Shown: positions 19,701 to 25,708 of the stretch, one piece after another | How positions within the stretch are numbered: position 1 is the stretch's first letter | How the letters are laid out: each line of letters starts with the position of its first letter | Program-made: the position numbers and the translations under genes | Notes under the pieces: model-generated | Databases searched by the model: none | Told to the model about the DNA's origin: nothing | Seen by the model: only the letters and a program-made list of their open reading frames with translations | Assembly (NCBI GenBank): GCA_002633005.1 | Contig: NMRA01001261.1 | Coordinates: forward strand, 7,509-33,216 | Length of the DNA stretch: 25,708 nt | Source: Phoronis australis | Lineage: Eukaryota > Phoronida > Phoronidae | Direction: 5' to 3'

Positions 19701-19870
19701 ATTTTAAAGGTCTATGCTATACCTCTCTAGTACATTCAGACAATGTTTCTGAGAAATCGTGGACATTCAAATGAATATGAGAACCTTTAGAAAAATGAAA
19801 AAATACCAATTTTGGCAATTGTTTTTGTGCGACATTGATCAGATTTTACCGTAACAGTCGCTGAAGACCC

Positions 19871-19894
19871 TAACATAACATAACATAACATAAC
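19871..19894. repeat. (TAACA)n microsatellite
   Basis: Nearly five perfect copies of TAACA. Confidence 0.9.
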
Positions 19895-20089
19895 GACCAT
19901 TTTGCCCTCATGGAAAAACGAAGACAAAGTTACCACTGAAGGCCCTATAGGTTGCAGCGTTCATCTGAAAGTTGGAAAATGTCACTAGGAACTTGGCAGA
20001 ACACAGCTGCTTACTTTCAAAAAACTGTCCAACAAAATGAAATTCGGACAGAATTGGGCTGGTGTCATCCATTCTTGGCTAGATCCTTT

Positions 20090-20165
20090 TTGCCAAATTT
20101 CATTAAGATCAGTCAAAGAGCTTGAAAGCAGACACAAAAACCCAATAGGGGTCTTGGCAAGCAGC
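20090..20165 (+). repeat. isolated monomer resembling the 1-3 kb array
   Basis: TTTGCCAAATTTCATTAAGA, then TCAGTCAAAGAGCTTGAAAG and CCAATAGGGG follow the order of the first half-unit in the array at 1050-3060. This suggests that unit also exists as a dispersed repeat. The rest of 20166-21283 holds nothing I can assign; small frames there (for example 20771-21043, plus) show no family resemblance. Confidence 0.4.
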
Positions 20166-21283
20166 ACTCCAAGCCAACTGACGAACAATAATGGCAAGCA
20201 TGTTGCCTTGGCAAAAACACATCTGCAATTCTGCAAATTGCTTTAAAAATTGTGGTGAAAGCATACGATCACCAAGAACACATTGTCTGTGCATGCCTCA
20301 TGGCGGCCCAACCAGTTGCCAAAACAACACCCATGCACTCCTAGCTGTTTAATACCTGTTGTGAGCTTGTGTTTGGATTTGCCAAAAATGTTGCTCTTTT
20401 TTAAAGATTGAAATTTTTATTTGTCTGACTTCTTCCGACTTGGCTACAACTCGCAAAATCTCACTTCACGAGGACTTGGAACTCTGAGGTTGCATTTGCT
20501 AGCTGCAGGTCATTTAATCTATTATCTTCTCACAGTTCTCTGAACATTTGTGTGATGACGACTCCTAACTTTAAAACTATATCTAGAATGTGATTTCAGA
20601 ACATGAGCTACAGTAAGTCAGACAACAAGTACTTTTTCTGTTTGACTTACATTGAGATGTTACTACATACCAGAGTTTTCTGCAGACAAGCCAGGGGCAT
20701 ATGTTTCTTAAATACCAGTTTGAGCATAAAAATCCAAATATATGCATGGGTATGTATTTGAAAGTGATGAATGTGTATTTGTATGTATGATACTGTAGCT
20801 GGCGTCCCAATTGAATCCAAGAGTCGATACATCTCATTGCAGATGTATTATTATTTTACTGATGATTCTGGTGTTCTTTTCAAATTAAAACTAGAAGCAT
20901 TAGCTTTAGAATTCAACCGTGAATTCCCCCGATGTATGATTGAGCGTATTTGCCGAAAACTTTCCTTTTTGTGCCCCTGGACATACCTAAAGACAAGCGT
21001 GTCTGTACAAAAATCCAGTAGTCATCTTTGCAAACTTTGGTGAACACAAGTCCAAAATTGAAGACATTTAGCTTGAGTTCATACACCAGTAAAACGAGAG
21101 AAAAAATTCTAAATAAGATTGAAGATTCAGTTGAAAAATATGACTTTTGGTACAAGTTTTTTGTCCAATATTAATCACAGTGAATACACATCATTAGTTT
21201 CGTTACTTAAAAGTTAGATGACCTGGCAAAAATAATTTTAACAAGCTCCCATATTTTCACAGCCATTCACGTCTGGTGCTTCA

Positions 21284-21890
21284 TTAAAATACTGCATCAC
21301 AATGGGACGTCCTGCCCACTGACCGTTGCATGCTCGAATACATCGGATGCCACCAGGGCAACACAACCAGTGAAGTAATGGGGTCAATGACGATCTCGTG
21401 GTTGTCACCGGCAATGCTAAACACCATCTTCAGCTTGTAATAGCGATAGGAGACTGGGCTGACAGACATAACGATCTGACTCAACTTCATACCCATAGCT
21501 GACGGAAGGTGGATATAGTTCACGCACGATGCCTGTATCACATAACAACCCGAGTCTTCGTTTGCATACAAGTCACATGTCGTGTCGTTCTTACGCTTGT
21601 AAACCAGGCACGACGACCTGCTACCATCCTTTTTCAACTTGAAGTAATACTGCCACTTGTTAGTGTTCCTCATACAATGCCATGTCACTGTACACCTGAA
21701 GTCTTTGTTGGTTAACCTGTCCACTTCGAATTGAAAGGGAGCGTAGTCCTTTAACCGGCACCTAAGAGGCTCGTACAAGTAGTGCAATGCCTTCACCACT
21801 CTGGCTTGTAAGCCGTACCTTGTGTCTAGACATCCAAGTTTGAGATCAGATGGTAAATTTGTTCTGTTGGCTTTCGATGGTGTATAGAAT
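21284..21890 (-). CDS. TMEM183: TMEM183-like protein, terminal coding exon
   Basis: This exon encodes the last 201 residues of an animal TMEM183-family protein. Recognisable motifs in order are RYGLQARVVKALHYLYEP, WQYYFKLKKDG, GCYVIQASCVNYIHLP with AMGM, YYKLKMVFSIAGDNHEIVID, and the near-terminal WWHPMYSS; each has a counterpart at the matching place in vertebrate TMEM183A as I recall it. The stop is TAA (21284-21286). The exon starts at 21890 after acceptor TTGATTGCAG; its first base completes an arginine codon split with the F-box exon. Frame and homology run upstream past an internal GTG at 21799, so that is not the start. The segment called transmembrane in vertebrates contains Lys, Ser and Gln here and is weakly hydrophobic. 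The molecular role of the family is poorly known. No AATAAA is seen within several hundred bases downstream. Confidence 0.85.
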
Positions 21891-22023
21891 CTGCAATCAA
21901 GTAAATTCTGCGACTTATGTAGAAGCGACTTGCATCAGCATTCAGTCAACAATATAGCAGTGGGAAATTGATTGTATAGTTTAACAAGAGCCACTCGGGG
22001 CAGATCAAGCGACAAAGGTTATG

Positions 22024-22110
22024 ACAAGATCTCACCAATACAACATGGCTGATGAGTGAAATCTTATTTTCTGATATTTCCAAATAAGATACGAAGGACC
22101 AAATTAATGA
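22024..22110 (+). repeat. dispersed repeat, direct partner of 19602-19700
   Basis: Aligned by eye with the copy at 19602-19700, in the same orientation and about 2.4 kb apart. It lies in the TMEM183-like intron, just beyond the terminal exon. Confidence 0.5.
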
Positions 22111-22372
22111 TTTTCAGCGTTCAAGTTCTGTTACCATAGCTACTACCAGATAATATTTTGAAAAATTCTGGGTATTCGCCACAATGTTAGAAGCTGAGGG
22201 TATGACAATTAACTGAATCGCGATGCAGGAGTGACCGATTTCATTCAATATTATCATGCCAAGGCCATTTCGATTAGATTCGTAGTGTCAATTTTCGGCA
22301 TTAGAAGACTTACAGAATTACCACACATTTGTATCTTTTTACGAGTATTATTGAGATATTGAACAAATAAAC

Positions 22373-22536
22373 CAGGGGCGTATCCAGGATTTAGAGTTTT
22401 TTTTTGGGGGGGGAAGGGGAGAGTATTAGCCAGGATTTTGCCGGTCAGACATTCGCATCCCCGAACTGCCAAATGGAATCTGGGAGAATTTTAGGGGGGG
22501 CCATGGCCCCCTTGCTCCCCTCTAAATCCGTCACTG
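22373..22536 (+). mobile_element. hAT-like short element, full length
   Basis: This is the most complete copy. Left end CAGGGGCGTATCCAGG; core GTCAGACATTCGCATCCCCG, AACTGCCAAATGG and AATCTGGGAGAATTTTAG; right end CCCTCTAAATCCGTCACTG. The 164-bp element has CAG...CTG termini that form an imperfect inverted repeat, as in hAT and related transposons. No target-site duplication is evident. It sits in the TMEM183-like intron. Confidence 0.78.
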
Positions 22537-23574
22537 TACAGGACTCATTCATTAGTTGTAATCTTATCACATTTAACAATTTTATTCCTAAAATTGTTAT
22601 TAGTGGTTGGTAAGTTAGCTACTTATATTTGAGAAAAAAACGAATTACTTTCACAAACAAGAATCAAATAAATGATAATCAAATTCCTCCTAAAAAGTAT
22701 CTAATCGAGTTGCTAAAAATGTGTATTGTCCACCCCTATGAGAAAACCTAGAAAACTGCAGTCACATTGCTTTTGGATCACGCAAGTATGAGACAGTCAG
22801 CCTAAGTTAATGAACCTTTTCTCAACAAGCTGCTTGTTCATCCCAAGCCGACACTACACAAAATGGCTGCGTTGCAAAGTTACGGACATCTGTGATTATG
22901 AGCGGAACATGCTATTATCACCAAATTGAGTAGGCTACTTCGTAACGCAACCACGCTGTGGAATGAATATCCCGACTGACTGATCGGCCTGTCGGGAAAC
23001 AGTCGTGTCCTTATCAGTTTGACAGTGGCAAACCAGTGTTTACATGGTCCAGCTCTCTTGGTGTCTGCTTTCATCTGATGCTCATGTAATCCAGCAATTA
23101 TGTTGTAAACAGCACGCCTGACACTAACCGATATTAAAAAAATACTAAAGGCAAACAACTTTCAACAACTGCCGTGAAGCAGATGTGTTTTGTAAGAAAT
23201 ACATCAACAAAAAACTTTGAATGGAGAAAAACGGGTGACTGTCAGAGAAATTAGATTAATGAATTTTCTGAGACAAAGTGTGAGCTCTGACCACAGTATT
23301 GTGTACAAACACAAAAGGCTTGCTTGACAAGTTTAATCAAGCGTCATTCTAGATTAGATTGTGATAGTGGAAATTTCTTGAGTTTACACCCTACGCAATG
23401 TCATCAAAAGAGCAAAAAAATTAACACAAATGCCATGATTCATTAGACAACAGAAATCACATCTAACCCGAGTGAAAAACACATTAAAACCATTTCCAAT
23501 AAATCACACAGGTAAATTGTCTAAATCCAAAATTATTTTTGATGGATGGCAGAGGCATACTAGCTTCAAGTTAC

Positions 23575-23755
23575 CTTTTATAGATGTTCCTCCAGAATGA
23601 GGCAGTGTGCACCACCTGGTGAGAGCCGCAGCACAGACATGCGAATGTGGCCACAGACTCTGGGTGGATGTAATTGGATAGTATGAACCAAACATCCTGT
23701 GGATAGACTAGGCCAGTGCTCGGTTCTGTGGTACGCCATTTAGAACAAGCAAGAG
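23575..23755 (-). CDS. TMEM183: TMEM183-like protein, F-box exon
   Basis: This 181-nt internal exon encodes an F-box-like domain: YPQDVWFILSNYIHPESV, a Cys-rich helix (FACLCCGSH), then the closing helix HTASFWRNIYKR. The F-box pattern P--V---L--YI-PE-V--F---C----V-----FWR--Y is kept, and the same domain sits at this place in vertebrate TMEM183A. F-boxes usually bind Skp1 in SCF ubiquitin ligases, so a substrate-adaptor role is a reasonable inference. The acceptor is strong (GTTTTCTATTTTTCAG, AG at 23757-23756). The donor is GTAACT at 23574. The exon begins in phase 1 and ends in phase 2, and joins in frame to the terminal exon. About 115 N-terminal residues expected from vertebrate length are missing. 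The upstream frame within 23756-23825 is intron, not coding. Confidence 0.85.
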
Positions 23756-25094
23756 CTGAAAAATAGAAAACCATGCATTGGTTTGAAGACAGTATGAATG
23801 TTCCTAGACCAGTGCCTGGCTGCATGAAACAGTCCCAAATCTACTGGGTATTTTTGGAGTTGTGAAAACATCGATTGCCCTTTCTTTCATTGTTTTAGTT
23901 TAATTACTAAATCAACTTTTGACTTTGATACAAATTGAGAGTGACCTCTTCCTTGAATTGTCAATATTATCGAAAATAAGTAGGGGTCTTTTCATGCAAC
24001 ACCCTCAACTTAACGACTGAGTCCCTATTTATTTTCAATGAACTCTAGGCTCAGTTTTTAGTTATATTTTATTAGAAAATGTCATTAATCAAAAAGCAGC
24101 TCATAATAAAGATGAAATAATAGAAAAATATTGCATCTGTGAGTCCATAAAGACACAAATACGCCAAAAAGATTAGAGGCCTTATTCTGCTGAGTCCCTA
24201 TTTGGGACTTTCATGCAACCAGTTAAAGGGATCTGTTTCATGAAAAGTGTCTGAATTCTTAAGAAAGAAATTTGCTCTTATGAAATAGCTGAAAAGGATT
24301 AAGCCAACTCACTGTCAGCGTATTAGACTCTAGTTTGGAAATAATTTAAAGGAAGTTTCTCAGTAACTAGGAGTTATACGTAGATTCTCAAGTGAGATTT
24401 AATTGTTTTTCAGAAATATAGTCGTGCGGAGCGTAGGACCAAATTTCAATCTTAAGTTGCTTTTCGTGAAATAGATCCCTGTAGATGCATATAGTGCATT
24501 TGCCTATTGAATATTTAGTCCAAACACAAAAAGTCCCGAACAGTATAGCTTTGTTTTTTTTTGTTTTTGTCCAGCTGGTTGCTTGTACAGTCTGCTCTTC
24601 ATGGTTTTGAACTGTGTTCAAGTAAAACAGACTCACCCATGGAAATCAGTGTTTCTGCACAATTTTGCAGAATTGTGTCAGTTTTTTATTGTGTATAACA
24701 TGGATTTTATCTAAGAGAAGTTAGCACTTGAAAATTTTACACAGTCGTTCTAAGGATCATTGGTGTTGAACAATTGTTTCTGCAATTGTATATACTCCAT
24801 TTCAGAGTCGTTCTACAACAGTTTGAGTTAGACATCATAAGCTTTGAAAATGCAATAACTGAATAGAACATGGAGGACATTATAAATAGCCACCAGGAGG
24901 CACTGCACCAATGGAATTTGCCCAAAAGTTAACATGGGTCTTTCATTTTTTAGAAAAGCGAACCTTATTAATAAATTTCATGCAGATCAGTTGCTCAGTA
25001 GAGTCAACATAAAGAGACTAGTTTTAGCCACTGGTAATGAAATGGATATCGAGCAGCACTTTGCAAAAATTTCGAAAACTTCAAAATTCCAGTC
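23756..25094. other. upstream TMEM183-like intron or flank, no exon found
   Basis: I searched the minus strand for the N-terminal part of TMEM183 and found no convincing exon; the small frames at 24388-24636, 24737-24925 and 24987-25181 do not resemble it. A hairpin AGTCCC, TATTT, GGGACT (24193-24209) and a repeated TTTCATGCAAC block (about 23991 and 24210) are the only structures. A stretch near 24885-25010 (GCCACCAGGAGGCACTGCAC, then AAATTTCATGCAGATCAGTT) may be a diverged monomer of the 1-3 kb array. Confidence 0.4.
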
Positions 25095-25440
25095 CCGAGC
25101 CTGGAGTCTGATGCCATAGTACTCAAAACTGAACCCAGAATTATTTTCGACTTTTCCTATTCCTCTTTTGTACAAACTCATGATAAGTGCCTCTTATTCT
25201 GTGTGTGACTACATTGTCATTTACTTAGATGTCTAATCCAATTTTGCACCTGATGACCCCAGTGTTAAAGCTATGAGTTTACACGTGAACTCGAAATTTT
25301 TGAGTTTGCAGCTCATATCTAGGGGTTATCAAGTGCGAACTGAAAACGTGACACTCATCCGATTCAACCATAATATAAGAGAGCGCACAAAAATAAACAA
25401 ATCTAAGTCATAATGATTTTGAGTTCCATTCTGAGTACAC
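25095..25440. mobile_element. fold-back element, copy 3
   Basis: The left arm (25095-25260) holds TAGTACTCAAAACTGAAC, TTTTGTACAAACTCATG, ATAAGTGCC, and TTTTGCACCTGATGACCCC. The right arm (25321-25440), read in reverse, holds GGAACTCAAAATCATTATGA, TTTTTGTGCG and CAGTTCGCACTTGATAACCC. The loop is about 60 bp and contains a small inverted repeat (AACTCGAAATTTTTGAGTT). The left arm aligns directly with the left arm of the 17733 copy. Confidence 0.62.
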
Positions 25441-25573
25441 AGATAATACAACAGGCCTTGATTATATTGAAAACTACTTTATTTGGAATACTTTGGATCT
25501 TGGTATATCAATCCTCACAAGGAGCCACACTGCTCTCAACCAACGGCATTATTATAGACTACGCTCTGAAATT

Positions 25574-25591
25574 CAATTAATTGATTAATTG
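25574..25591. other. short AT palindrome
   Basis: CAATTAA, TTGA, TTAATTG: perfect arms. The final stretch 25441-25708 is otherwise unassigned. Confidence 0.4.
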
Positions 25592-25708
25592 TTTTAAATC
25601 TCATAGATGTCTTTTCAAGGCTTGCCCATAGGGGCTACAGGGCTTGCTGAGACTTTTGATTGCACCGATTCACAATAGATGGGGGGGAATAATTCTTGCA
25701 AAAAATTA

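Larger units (their letters stand above)
21891..23574 (-). other. TMEM183-like intron
   Basis: It is a 1684-bp phase-2 intron with donor AAAAG then GTAACT (GT at 23574-23573) and acceptor TTGATTGCAG (AG at 21892-21891), GT-AG as expected. A TTGACTGAAT stretch about 50 nt before the acceptor could serve as branch site. The intron contains a dispersed repeat (22024-22110) and a hAT-like element (22373-22536). A 92-codon minus-strand frame at 22880-23158 is not needed for the joined protein and is not recognised. Confidence 0.8.

Noticed and set aside
20037-20294. Overlapping small frames on both strands
   Set aside because: Mutual shadows across a repeat monomer with no recognisable protein.
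22880-23158. 92-codon minus-strand frame inside the TMEM183-like intron
   Set aside because: The flanking exons join in exact phase without it and the family has no extra segment there; the sequence is not recognised.

Overview
This looks like nuclear DNA from an animal, most plausibly an invertebrate with a repeat-rich, AT-rich genome. Three things point there: an intron-containing homologue of the animal TMEM183 family with matched splice sites, a type I membrane protein with one fibronectin-III-like domain, and decayed LINE retrotransposons mixed with short non-autonomous DNA transposons. There are no bacterial-style operons, Shine-Dalgarno sites or tightly packed genes. I cannot fix the phylum by eye.

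Only two genes are well supported. (1) On the minus strand, 21284-23755 holds the last two coding exons of a TMEM183-like F-box protein: an F-box exon (23575-23755), a 1684-bp intron, and the terminal exon (21284-21890). The reading phases join exactly, and the 5' exons lie beyond the right edge or were not found. (2) On the plus strand, 12923-13570 is an intact 215-codon ORF encoding signal peptide, FN3-like ectodomain, one membrane helix and a short cytosolic tail.

The rest is mainly repeats. From left to right: a LINE fragment plus an AT-rich repeat (1-716) whose inverted counterparts lie about 15 kb away (14893-15346 and 16444-16558); a degenerate array of about 375-bp units, each made of two similar halves (about 1050-3060); two inverted copies of a roughly 400-bp element with terminal inverted repeats (about 4294-4712 and 5293-5691); a LINE C-terminal remnant (5860-6190); a degenerate array of about 145 bp period (6660-7235); a CpG-rich palindrome cluster with a possible first exon and two histone-type stem-loops on the minus strand (8275-8453); and a diverged inverted pair (7785-7965 and 11373-11640).

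The right half carries four short hAT-like elements (11815, 12144, 18813, 22373), a frameshifted LINE reverse-transcriptase end (15830-16558, minus), and three members of a fold-back family of about 330 bp (17733, 18100, 25095), two of them adjacent. The stretches not listed are unassigned non-coding DNA as far as I can tell.

The observations most worth following are the fold-back family, the dimeric 375-bp array, and the weak hydrophobicity of the segment that gives TMEM183 its 'transmembrane' name. None of these is evidence of a new functional system; most are fossils of mobile DNA. All repeat edges were aligned by eye and may be off by tens of bases.
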